11,257 bases of DNA, taken from the NCBI GenBank assembly GCA_004335635.1, contig QAXH01003532.1, forward strand, positions 1 through 11,257, read 5' to 3'. Positions 1-11,257 of the stretch are shown piece after piece. Source of the stretch: Chloromonas sp. AAM2. Lineage: Eukaryota; Chlorophyta; Chlorophyceae; Chlamydomonadales; Chlamydomonadaceae. Under the pieces are notes generated by a model. It was not told the origin of the DNA. It made no database searches and saw nothing but the letters and a program-made list of their open reading frames with translations. The first letter of the stretch is position 1, and every line of letters begins with the position of its first letter. Position numbers and translations under genes: made by a program.

Positions 1-77
1 ACGAGGGCAGTGCCAGCACCAGCACTAGCTGCAGCACAGACTCAAGCGCACCTTCCGGCATCGGATTCACGGCCAAG
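1..77 (+). other. Possible 3' end of an exon entering from the left
   Basis: A plus-strand frame is open from the edge (Ser/Thr-rich, then SAPSGIGFTAK) to AAG before a good donor GTATGC at 78. A single donor and 25 codons are weak evidence; another frame is also open here. If real, this gene would run toward the coiled-coil gene on the other strand. Confidence 0.2.
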
Positions 78-308
78 GTATGCGGACGCATGAGGGGCAG
101 GACTAGGGTTTGGGGTAGGATTGGCACACGAGGGCAGATTTGCATGGATCAAGGGCATGTTAGCTGTGTGCACAAGCTGTTTTACTCGTGCAATTGAGCT
201 GTATGACCCATGCTGCTGGCATGAGTCTGCCATGCCTTCATGCTCAAGCCTGAGACCCAAACGCACCTGGTGACTCAACAGCGTGCATGGTCCAAAGATG
301 CGCGCATC

Positions 309-1700
309 CTAAGCCCTCCGCAGATAGAAGGCGGCCATGTGCCCCATTGTATCGTGTGCTGCTGCCACGCTCTCTTTGGTTGCCGCTTCTGCTGCTGCGA
401 TGCGCTCATCAGCCGTTGCCTGCACATCAGCAATGCGCTTCTCAGCTGCTGCCTTCACTGCAGCTAAGCGCTTCTCGGTTGCTGCTTGCACTGCAGCGAT
501 GCGCTCTTCGGCTGCAGTCACATGGTCCTCCGCTTGGGCCTTGATCAAAGCGATGCGCTCCTCGTCACTGGCTTGAGCAGCCTAAAACATGGCCAGTACC
601 TCGCGGGTCTCGGCATGAGCTTTTGCCTCAATATCTGCGATGTGCTCGTCGACAGCTGTATTCACAAACGCGACATGCTTGTCAACAGCTGCTCTCATGG
701 CCGCCACACGCTCGTCGGCTGCGGCTTCTGCCACGGCAATGCGCTTCTCTGCATCCGCCTTCGCTGCACGGGCGTGCTGCTCGGCTGCAGCCGCGCGGTC
801 CTTCGCTGCTGTGATAGCGGCCTGCTGCTGGCCCATCTTCTCAACGCTTGCTGCCCAGCCGGCGCGCAGGACAGCGGTTTCAGCTTCCGCAGTCAGCACG
901 GCTGTGTTGGCTGCCTCCACGGACGTCTGCAGGCTGTGCACAGCTGCGTGTAGGACAGCCAGCTCCGCGTTGGCAGCGTTCAGCTCGTTCAACAGCTGGT
1001 TGTTGGTGCGGTGTGCAGCAGCAGCACGCTCCTCGCTTGCTGCGCTGCGCTGTTCGGCCGTGGCGGCGGCTGCAGCTTCTGCCACGGCAGTGCGCTTCTC
1101 TGCATCCGCCTCCGTTGCACGGGCGTACTGCTCCGCTGCAGCCGCACGGTCCTCCGCTGCTGCGACAGCGGCCTGCTGCTGGCCCATCTCCTCCAGGGTT
1201 GCTGCCCAGCCGGCGCGCAGGGCTGCGACCTCCGCTTCCATTGTCACTGCACGTGCGTCGGCTGTGTTCAAAGACGTTTGCAGGCTGTGAACTGTGCTGC
1301 GCAGGGTAGCCAGCTCCGTGTTTGCGGCACCCAGATCGAGGGACAATCTGGCATTAATCCGATATGCAGCGGCGGTACGCTCTTGGTATGCTGACATGCA
1401 TGCCTCACCCGCGGCAAGTGCGGTGCTGTAACCGGCGATTGTGCCGTCTTTGGCATCGCTTGAAGCCTGGGATGCGGCCAGTTCGGCACGCAGGGTGTTA
1501 GCATCAGCCTCTGCTGTGAAAGCCCTTGTCAATGCTGCCGCTGTGCTTGCCTGCTGAGCCTCAAGCGCCGCCCACAGCGTTCGCACTTCCTCTTGCAAAT
1601 CTTGCTCGGCTGCTGCATCTCCCTGCTCCAGTGTGAAGGAGACCGTGATGGTGCTCTGCACAGTACAAGCCATGACGCCAGGTGAGATGAAGGTGTGCAT
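309..1700 (-). CDS. Alanine-rich coiled-coil protein with internal duplication and in-frame TAG
   Basis: No family recognised. From ATG 1700 an open frame of 372 codons runs to TAG (584-582). The same frame then stays open for 90 more codons to TAG 311-309, with the same Ala/Glu/Arg-rich coiled-coil character. Residues 1-25 are a short hydrophobic/polar start (alternative ATG at 1667); the rest is almost uninterrupted predicted coiled coil with very few Pro or aromatic residues. Residues about 103-219 and 220-328 are tandem copies of a 117-residue unit, each with HSLQTS, LRAGWAA, MGQQQAA, DRAAAAEQ and AEKR landmarks. The segment after TAG is made of 11-residue repeats. Continuity across TAG suggests one gene (about 457 residues if an 18-nt GT..AG segment at 599-582 is removed), or a recent nonsense mutation. 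A structural or scaffold role is a guess from composition. Nothing in the context ties it to phototropin. Confidence 0.6.
351..515 (-). repeat. Five 33-bp (11-residue) repeats
   Basis: On the minus strand the translation is five consecutive 11-residue units: AAEERIAAVQA, ATEKRLAAVKA, AAEKRIADVQA, TADERIAAAEA and ATKESVAAAHD. Similar units (AEKRIAVAEAA, ADERVAAMRAA, VDKHVAFVNTA, VDEHIADIEAK) lie upstream of the TAG at about 612-750. An 11-residue period is typical of slightly right-handed or straight amphipathic helices. Confidence 0.8.
717..1394 (-). repeat. 351-bp tandem duplication inside the coiled-coil gene
   Basis: Two head-to-tail copies, about 1044-1394 and 717-1043, offset by 351 bp (117 codons). 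The offset is fixed by the segment GCGGCCTGCTGCTGGCCCAT, which occurs near 817 and again near 1168, and by paired HSLQTS motifs 117 residues apart. Copies match closely at DNA level, including many third positions, with scattered substitutions and no frame-changing indel. The right part of the second copy fades into the 11-residue repeat region. Confidence 0.85.
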
Positions 1701-1858
1701 GCGCACTAGAGCAGGGTTGCAGCCAGTTGGGCCATGCAGGGATGTGTTGGGTCAAGGTGGTAATGTCGGGTACTGCAGGGCAGTGTGCTACATTGCACAG
1801 CATAATATTGTACCCCTATGGTGAAAGCTTTTGCAGGTGACTTGTACAACATTGGGAT

Positions 1859-2365
1859 GTGTTGAGGTGCTGCATGCACCCCGTTTCACTTGCAATCATA
1901 CGTAGTCGTGCTGCACTTCCTGCACCATGCCGGCTACTCATGCTGTGCCGACTATGCCTCATGTTGTGCGCCTACGTCATACAATGGTCACGTTGGTTGC
2001 CCACCTCTGCCTCTGTGGTTGGAAGGGCTGGAGAGGGTGCTCGTGCTGATGGGGAGTTGCTGCCCAACGAGAGGAATGGGGAAGATGTGCGAACTGGACT
2101 CAGCAGCAGCATTTGGAGGCCGCATGGTGATGAAGAGGGTGCATATGTGGAAGGGGAGCTGCAGGCGGGTGTGGAGGCTGGGCTGTCCAGCCGCAGCTGG
2201 TACGGACGGCAGGGGAACTCGGCAGGGATGCTGCTGAGTGGTGCCTTGCGTGGAGATGCACAGTGTGTAGCTGCCCCGCTGCTGCCAGCGCTGTGCATCA
2301 TGCTGGTCGCCGAGTCTCCGCATCGCCTGGCCTCTCTCAGGCCAACTGTGGCAGGGCCAGCCTGA
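1859..2365 (+). CDS. Doubtful hypothetical ORF, 168 codons
   Basis: ATG 1859 to TGA, the longest plus-strand open frame in the stretch 1701-4514. The N-terminal 40 or so residues are Leu/Cys/Ala-rich and weakly hydrophobic; the rest is Gly/Glu/Arg/Ser-rich (for example NERNGEDVRTGL, HGDEEGAYVEGEL). I recognise no domain. The opposite strand is also open over most of the interval (1972-2487, Ser/Pro-rich), so at least one is chance. It could be an exon piece or nothing. Confidence 0.2.
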   Translation: MLRCCMHPVSLAIIRSRAALPAPCRLLMLCRLCLMLCAYVIQWSRWLPTSASVVGRAGEGARADGELLPNERNGEDVRTGLSSSIWRPHGDEEGAYVEGELQAGVEAGLSSRSWYGRQGNSAGMLLSGALRGDAQCVAAPLLPALCIMLVAESPHRLASLRPTVAGPA

Positions 2366-4514
2366 TGCATCTCCTGCATGGGGCATGCAGCATGGGACAA
2401 GGAGGCATCATGCATGGGCGCTGAGGTATGGTTGCAACCAGACAGCATGCATGCATGCTTTGTGCTTAACATGCATGCATGGGCCATTTGTGCTGAGGTA
2501 CGGGCAATGGGCCAGTGTTGAGTGCCTGCATGCTTCTCTACATAGCCCTTACCTTGATGGCCAATCGGAGACGCTGAATTTCAGCCTGCATGCGTCCAGC
2601 ACAGCACACAGGGTTGAGTCAAACCTTCGTGCAAGGTGTGTAGCCAGCCGAGCAGCTGTCGCCTGAAGGGCTCATTGCATCAATTGATTGCTGTTCACCG
2701 CGGCATTGGAGCAGGAGCGCCGTGCCTTGCTCGCGGGATGAAAGAGTTGGTGAATGGGCGGGTGGCCCCGGATTGTCGCAATGGCATGCGGCGAGCAAGC
2801 GCATGCACTTCTGCAGCACTCACCGTTGTTAAGACCGGTAGCTTGGGGCGTGCGCCAAGCTGGTGGGAGTGGTTGGCGCCCATTGTGAAGGCGTCCAAGG
2901 CTCTTGGACAGTGGTCAATCCAAACTTGCAGGGTGCAATGATTGGTTGTCTTTTGCTTTTTCGTGTGCGTCTCGTCGGCCGGGCCCAATAAAGCTTCCCG
3001 TAACAACGGCTGTTTCTGCCCTGCACGTGCACTTCAACGCTCCCTGCTTGGGCTTTTTTTACGAAGGAGGGGTCGCCCGTTTGACATGAGATGTCCTCAG
3101 TGTCACCTTGACACCTTGATGCTTCATCATGTTCTCAGCATCAGTGCAGTGGGGCGGGTTAGGTAGCCTGAGGTACCCCTCAACCACATGCAGTTTGTGG
3201 GAACTGATAAACGGCAGCATCTGTCCGAGTCCACAAGCAGCATTCATCGAAGTCTCCCACAGAAGTGTCTTACATGGATTAAAGCCACAGGCAACTCACC
3301 CAACTGTAATCCTGGTCACATGGAAACCCAACCGCTTAGGATATCGATTGGTAGCCTTTCATGGGATTGACGTTACCCTTTCAGGGCCTGGCTGGCACAA
3401 CTCGTCCTGACCTTCAACTCGCGTCAAAACAGATACACTGGATGCCCCACAGCCATCAGTCCAACAGCACTCTCCATTTCAATGCCTTGGGAGATAGGTG
3501 TGTGACTCTTGCGCCTCCTGCATGTCAGCCTGCCAAAGTGGGCCTGCACTCGCAGTGTGTGCAAATCCATGTCACCCACAGCCTGGTGTGACCTTGAAAC
3601 CATCATATAAATCGTTTCCGCATGTGTTAGTTAAGGTCAGTTAAGTGGCATACGAGCAGCACTCACTGGCCATCACCAATATGTGACAGCCACATCCCAG
3701 TGAAAGTAAATGCAGTCAAGTCTCTCATATAAATCAACCGTCTGTCCATGTCACGCCTCAACCAACCTGCCCAGGACCAATTGCTTGATGACTCATGTCG
3801 TTCGATAGCACGTGCACAGGTTTTGCTGTTCCTTGTGAAGTCGGTATGGCACCTGACACGGTGAGCGCAAGCATTCAGTGCATCGCTGTGCACTTGTCAA
3901 TTCCACCATGAGCAAGTACTAAAACTGCAGTGCTCCCCCCTCTTGATTCCTACTGGCCGAGCATGATTTCGTCCTTATGGCTAAAAACACTGCCAGACTC
4001 GGCACTGGTGCGACCCTCCCAGGAAACGTGGAGGCTGACACCCGCTTGGAAAAGTGACCTGAGTATGTCCGCAACTGGAACTGAATACCTCTTCATCACG
4101 GACATGACAGACAAGCACTGCAGAGGCAGAACTACATGCTACATGGAAGGCAGGGCCAACCATAGCAGCTGCGCCAAGTAGCTGAAGCAACAAATCAGCA
4201 TCTTGATCCATCACTGCCGACATTTCATCTCAATCGCACCAGACGGTGGGCATGCACCTAAGCCATAAAAGAGCGTATGCAACATTTGAACAAACAAAAA
4301 AACAGATTCACTCCCACACTAAACGGCGCACATTGGCATGCAAGAACACAAATTCACCCAGAAGGCCATTGCTATGCGCAGGACAGCTGGCATGTGGACC
4401 TCACATCTCATCATGCCGACCTGTGATTCCCATTCCTGCAAGAATCAAGTCGCCTCTTTGTCTGCCATGTAACCTCTCTTTCTTGTCAGGCCCTTGTTTA
4501 TCTTCTAATGTGCC
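2366..4514. other. Intergenic stretch without a supportable gene
   Basis: Beyond the palindrome cluster I see only short open frames on both strands, none with a recognisable domain or a run of well-placed splice sites. One minus-strand interval (about 2922-2822) is open and ends at a consensus-like GTGAGT donor (2820), but without partners it is not a gene call. The region downstream of the PHOT stop, roughly 4514-4200, is presumably its 3' UTR. Confidence 0.5.
2384..2520. repeat. Cluster of ATGCAT/GCATGC palindromes with a diverged direct repeat
   Basis: Alternating ATGC tracts occur at 2445-2458 (gcatgcatgcatgc) and 2471-2480, with single copies near 2387 and 2411. A short direct repeat is ATGCATGGG..GCTGAGGTA at 2410-2428 and again, with a 9-bp insertion, at 2475-2500. 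These are self-complementary and could form small cruciforms or reflect slippage. TGCATGCA-like motifs occur at lower density through the whole window. Confidence 0.6.
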
Positions 4515-8736
<4,222 letters not shown>

Positions 8737-10279
8737 ACACTGTTGTTCTCAACCGTCGGGTGCATGACAAGGTCTCCGTGCTGACTGCGGAAGCCTAGCT
8801 TCATTGGCACCTGGCAGGGGCTGAAATGGCCAAGTGTGCTTTCCAGACCAGAGCGGGATTGAACACGCACCTGCGCCATTCTGACGGGAGCTGCTACACA
8901 AAGTGTTCAGGTGAAGCTCCTGTTTGCAGGGTGGCCCAGTCACTTCATGCTGTGAGCGGCTCCGTCTGCCGCTCCATTGCTGACGCTGTGCAGCTGCGCA
9001 TCCAACGGATCAGGGAACGATACAGACTCACAAACAAACCTCGCAGAAAAAGCCCAGCCGGATTTGGTTGCTTGGTCGTTGATTTCCGTTGCTGCACCGA
9101 AGGTCGTCCTTGGCGTCCTACACCTGTCTTTCTTTCTGACATCCAGTCTGAGTTGACCAGTCTGAACGGTCAATGGATTCCCTGTTCAGTTGACTGTGCA
9201 CCTGGCGCAAGGGCAAGGGTGGTGGCAGCAACAACAGCAGCTGCAGCAGCAGGGGAGTCAGTTTATGTCACCGTGGTGAGCTCAGCAAACTGTATACTTT
9301 GAAAGGCTGTGCAAGGACTGGATGGCACTCACTTGCTTTGCACAGCAAGCTGACCCCAAATTTGCCTTGGTGCTGCATGTCCGCAAGCCGACACGAAGCT
9401 GGCCCTTGAACGCTCATGCTAAGATTTGAAAGCTTGATTTACAAGGAGGGAGTGCACACCAGGAAGCAGCCTGCAGTTGGTTCTGTCGGTCGCGAAGCAA
9501 TATCTACCCCCAGTCCCCCATGTAGTCCGATCTGTTGTCTTGGTGTTCGATGCTGTAAAGTGTGCTGTAGGCATGCACACACGCTCCAGGGCATTGACAT
9601 TCTCTCACTGTCATAAGATCGGTCATGTCCACAGGTTAATGGGCTGGCGAGCTCACCCTGCCGCTGCCACCGCTCCAACATGTCCGTGTATGCCCACCCT
9701 GTTCCCACATGCCAGCAGAGTATGCCACCATGCGCTCCATCGAGTTCAACAGCAGTCAACAGTAAAACAATAGCAGGCTCTTGGAGTACCAAGTTCTCCT
9801 CTCCAACCTGTCAAACCCTGGCCCGTAACATGCACACAGGTAGGCAAACACATCAGATACCCGTTCTTGAGTGCACTTGTGGAGCGGTCACCTTCCGCAC
9901 GAAACTCATGCACACGACAGGAAGGGGTGGGGGGGGCTGTTAAAAAGTCCGTGACCCTATGATTAAAAATGGCCTCGGCATCCTGAAAACAGGACCACTT
10001 TTGGAAACCACCGAGTCGCCAAAAAATTCCACTGGCAGGTACACCACTGCTGGAACCGATGGGGACATGGAATGCCTCCAATGCGTTTCCATGCACCAAT
10101 GCCTGGTTCTTTTGATTTGCATGAATATTTTCCATGAGTTGATCCATTTATTCGTGGAAATGGAAGAGCTACCCCAGCCTATCTTGGCTCTTGGCCCTTG
10201 GCCGACCAGACATGCAACAGTGGCATAGCGACCATGGCAAAATTGAAATATTGATCAGAACCACACATGCTGTGCGCAG
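8737..10279. other. PHOT upstream flank, no supportable gene
   Basis: This interval should contain the PHOT promoter and 5' UTR (minus strand) and whatever introns or promoter precede the gene at the right. I see no clear TATA box or light-response element. Open frames are 8826-9302 (plus, 158 codons) and 9746-10147 (minus, 133 codons); both lack recognisable domains. A guanine run (ggggtgggggggc) sits at about 9926-9939, and the block 9950-10255 is visibly richer in A/T than its surroundings. Confidence 0.5.
9225..9254. repeat. Interrupted CAG/CAA microsatellite
   Basis: A run of GCAGCAACAACAGCAG followed by CTGCAGCAGCAGGG, upstream of the PHOT start. In a plus-strand ORF (8826-9302) it gives a short Thr/Ala run, but that ORF is not otherwise convincing. 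Confidence 0.7.
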
Positions 10280-11033
10280 GCAACTCATCAGGGTTTGACG
10301 GAGGAGGTCATGTCAGCCCTGGATAAGGCCACCAGGAGCACGGCTTACGAGCTGCTGGAGGTCCTGCCGGCAGACTTGAAGATGTGGTACGAGGTGTACG
10401 TATTTGGCAGGACTGCTCACAGCAAACTCCCAGCCCCTATTTGTGAGTCAGTGCAGAGGCTGATATCCTTGCAGAGTGTGATAGGGCAGTGTGATATCCT
10501 TGCAGAGGCAGAGGCAGAGGCAGAGGCTGATATCCTTGCAGAGTCTGATAGGGCAGTGTGATTCAAGCATGGGAAACCTAGGCAAACATGGGAAGCTGGC
10601 AACAACAACAATGAGTTTGTGCTGGAGTCAGTGTTGTTGTTGTTGTGGTGGTTTGTGCTGGTGACATTGTTGTGGTCACGCTTGTCAGTCCTGTACAGAG
10701 GTGTCCTGCTGGCCCCTCCGGGCTGGAGGCCCTCAGCTGTGTACATTCAAACAAACAAGCGTGGGAAGTGAGTTACTGTTCAAACAAACAAGCGTGATCA
10801 CGCACACTCCTGACACGCACACTGCTGACTAATACCGTGCTGTGTCCTGGGCCGCAGTGGAGAAGTTGCGTGTATCAACCGTCTGGAACCCCGAGTGGAC
10901 CAGTGCGGACGAGGTCGTTGCGGCCCGCGACCAGTGCCTCAACCTTCAATCACCCAAGTATGCAGCCAACCGAGCCAAGGAAGCGGCACAGCGGGAGAAG
11001 GAGATGAGACAGCGCAGACGGGAAGAGAGCAAG
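10280..11033 (+). CDS. Partial unrecognised gene, two exons, continues past the right edge
   Basis: Exon A is about 10280-10442 (acceptor GCGCAG at 10274-10279; a second acceptor at 10289-10291 is also in frame) and ends in T before a consensus donor GTGAGT (10443). Exon B is 10858-11033 (acceptor CCGCAG) and supplies TG to complete a Leu codon; it ends AGCAAG before donor GTACGC at 11034. The spliced frame is open: TEEVMSALDKATRSTAYELL, LPADLKMWYEVYVFGRTAH, SKLPAPI-L-EKLRVSTVWN, then a basic/acidic helix AANRAKEAAQREKEMRQRRR. I do not recognise the family. The matching phases and donor quality argue for real coding sequence. No start codon is assigned: exon A may be internal, or translation may begin at ATG 10310. 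The Lys/Arg/Glu-rich end suggests a long charged helix. Confidence 0.55.
10453..10560. repeat. Minisatellite: 67-bp imperfect duplication with GAGGCA hexamers
   Basis: The segment GCTGATATCCTTGCAGAG starts at 10459 and again at 10526, each followed by T(G/C)TGATAGGGCAGTGTG. A third partial copy (TGATATCCTTGCAGAG) lies near 10492, and three to four GAGGCA/CAGAGG units lie at about 10503-10526. It sits just inside the intron of the right-hand gene, ten bases after the donor. Confidence 0.85.
10600..10645. repeat. (CAA)4 / (TTG)4 inverted repeat
   Basis: CAACAACAACAA at 10600-10611 is exactly complementary to TTGTTGTTGTTG at 10634-10645, giving a 12-bp stem with a 22-nt loop. A direct repeat TTTGTGCTGG occurs in the loop region and again at about 10652. 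It lies within the same intron. Confidence 0.8.
10746..10829. repeat. Two short direct-repeat pairs
   Basis: TTCAAACAAACAAGCGTG occurs at 10746-10763 and 10779-10796 (offset 33). Immediately after comes ACGCACACTCCTGAC followed by ACGCACACTGCTGAC (about 10800-10829). Both pairs lie in the intron before exon B. Confidence 0.85.
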
Positions 11034-11257
11034 GTACGCCATGTACAATACGAATGGTGCAGTCCTAGCCGTCAACAGCCACATGGGATGGGCATGCGCA
11101 CCAGTGTAGACCAATGATGTTTTAGGTGTAGAACAAGAAGCTAAGTTCAAGTTAAGGTATACGACAGCGCCTGCAATCAGCCAGCGGCAGAGCGTTCAAA
11201 CGAGGTCTGGCTGGCGACACATAGAAACACGAGCATGCAATGGACACAAGAGGCGTA

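Noticed and set aside
582..584. Nuclear UAG recoding (as in some ulvophyte algae) to explain the in-frame TAG
   Set aside because: PHOT ends at TAA, and no other gene here has an in-frame TAG inside conserved coding sequence. One stop in a repetitive ORF is not evidence for a changed code.
486..1394. Long plus-strand open frames (155, 216, 153 and 127 codons) opposite the coiled-coil gene
   Set aside because: They are Cys/Ser/Arg/Ala-rich mirror images of an Ala/Glu/Gln-rich repetitive sequence with GCx codon bias. They are open because the opposite strand lacks stop-generating codons, and they have no structure of their own.
1972..2487. Minus-strand Ser/Pro-rich ORF of 171 codons
   Set aside because: Overlaps the equally weak plus-strand ORF and starts in the ATGCAT repeat cluster. 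Composition resembles a shadow frame; no domain.
2988..2993. AATAAA as a poly(A) signal on the plus strand
   Set aside because: Green algae mainly use TGTAA, and no plus-strand gene ends nearby.
8826..9302. Plus-strand ORF of 158 codons overlapping the PHOT upstream flank
   Set aside because: No recognisable domain, mixed low-information composition, and a microsatellite-derived Ala/Thr run. No supporting splice or signal features.
10453..10829. CRISPR-like or transposon terminal repeats at the right end
   Set aside because: Repeat units are few, adjacent or slippage-like, without regular spacers, terminal inverted repeats or target-site duplication; they fit intronic minisatellites.

Overview
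The window looks like nuclear DNA from a green alga, most likely a chlorophycean (volvocalean or sphaeroplealean relative). Its dominant gene is an intron-rich phototropin on the minus strand. As far as I can compare from memory, its LOV1, kinase and activation-loop segments read almost word for word like Chlamydomonas PHOT. Introns have GT..AG ends, GC content is moderate, and short TGCATGCA-type palindromes and CAG/CAA microsatellites are scattered throughout. No bacterial-style operons, tRNA, rRNA or CRISPR features are visible.

Layout, left to right. 1-308: little of note, with a weak hint of a plus-strand exon end at 77. 309-1700 (minus): an alanine-rich coiled-coil protein with an internal 117-residue tandem duplication, an 11-residue repeat tail, and an in-frame TAG between the two parts. 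1701-4514: about 2.8 kb with no gene I can defend; it has one doubtful plus-strand ORF (1859-2365) and a cluster of ATGCAT/GCATGC palindromes near 2380-2560. 4515-8736 (minus): phototropin, reconstructed as nine exons (LOV1, LOV2, linker, AGC-VIII Ser/Thr kinase). 8737-10279: upstream flank with no convincing gene, a CAG-type microsatellite, and an A/T-richer block at about 9950-10255. 10280-11033 (plus): two exons of an unrecognised gene that runs off the right edge; the intron between them is full of minisatellite, microsatellite and inverted repeats.

The phototropin is a blue-light receptor kinase: two flavin-binding LOV domains each form a light-driven cysteinyl-FMN adduct and control a C-terminal kinase. 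All eight introns fall at sites where the reading phases match on both sides. The exception is inside exon 4, where the reading frame must change by one base between the end of LOV2 and the kinase linker. With that base restored the protein would be 716 residues; as given, the frame is broken. Both LOV domains have their photoactive cysteine codon split by an intron at the same base (TG|C), which suggests an intron already present when the LOV module duplicated. I see no functional link between phototropin and its neighbours; these look like ordinary, independently regulated nuclear genes. No clearly new biological system stands out. The best leads are the split-cysteine intron pair, the exon 4 frame break, and the in-frame TAG or 18-nt GT..AG segment in the coiled-coil gene.
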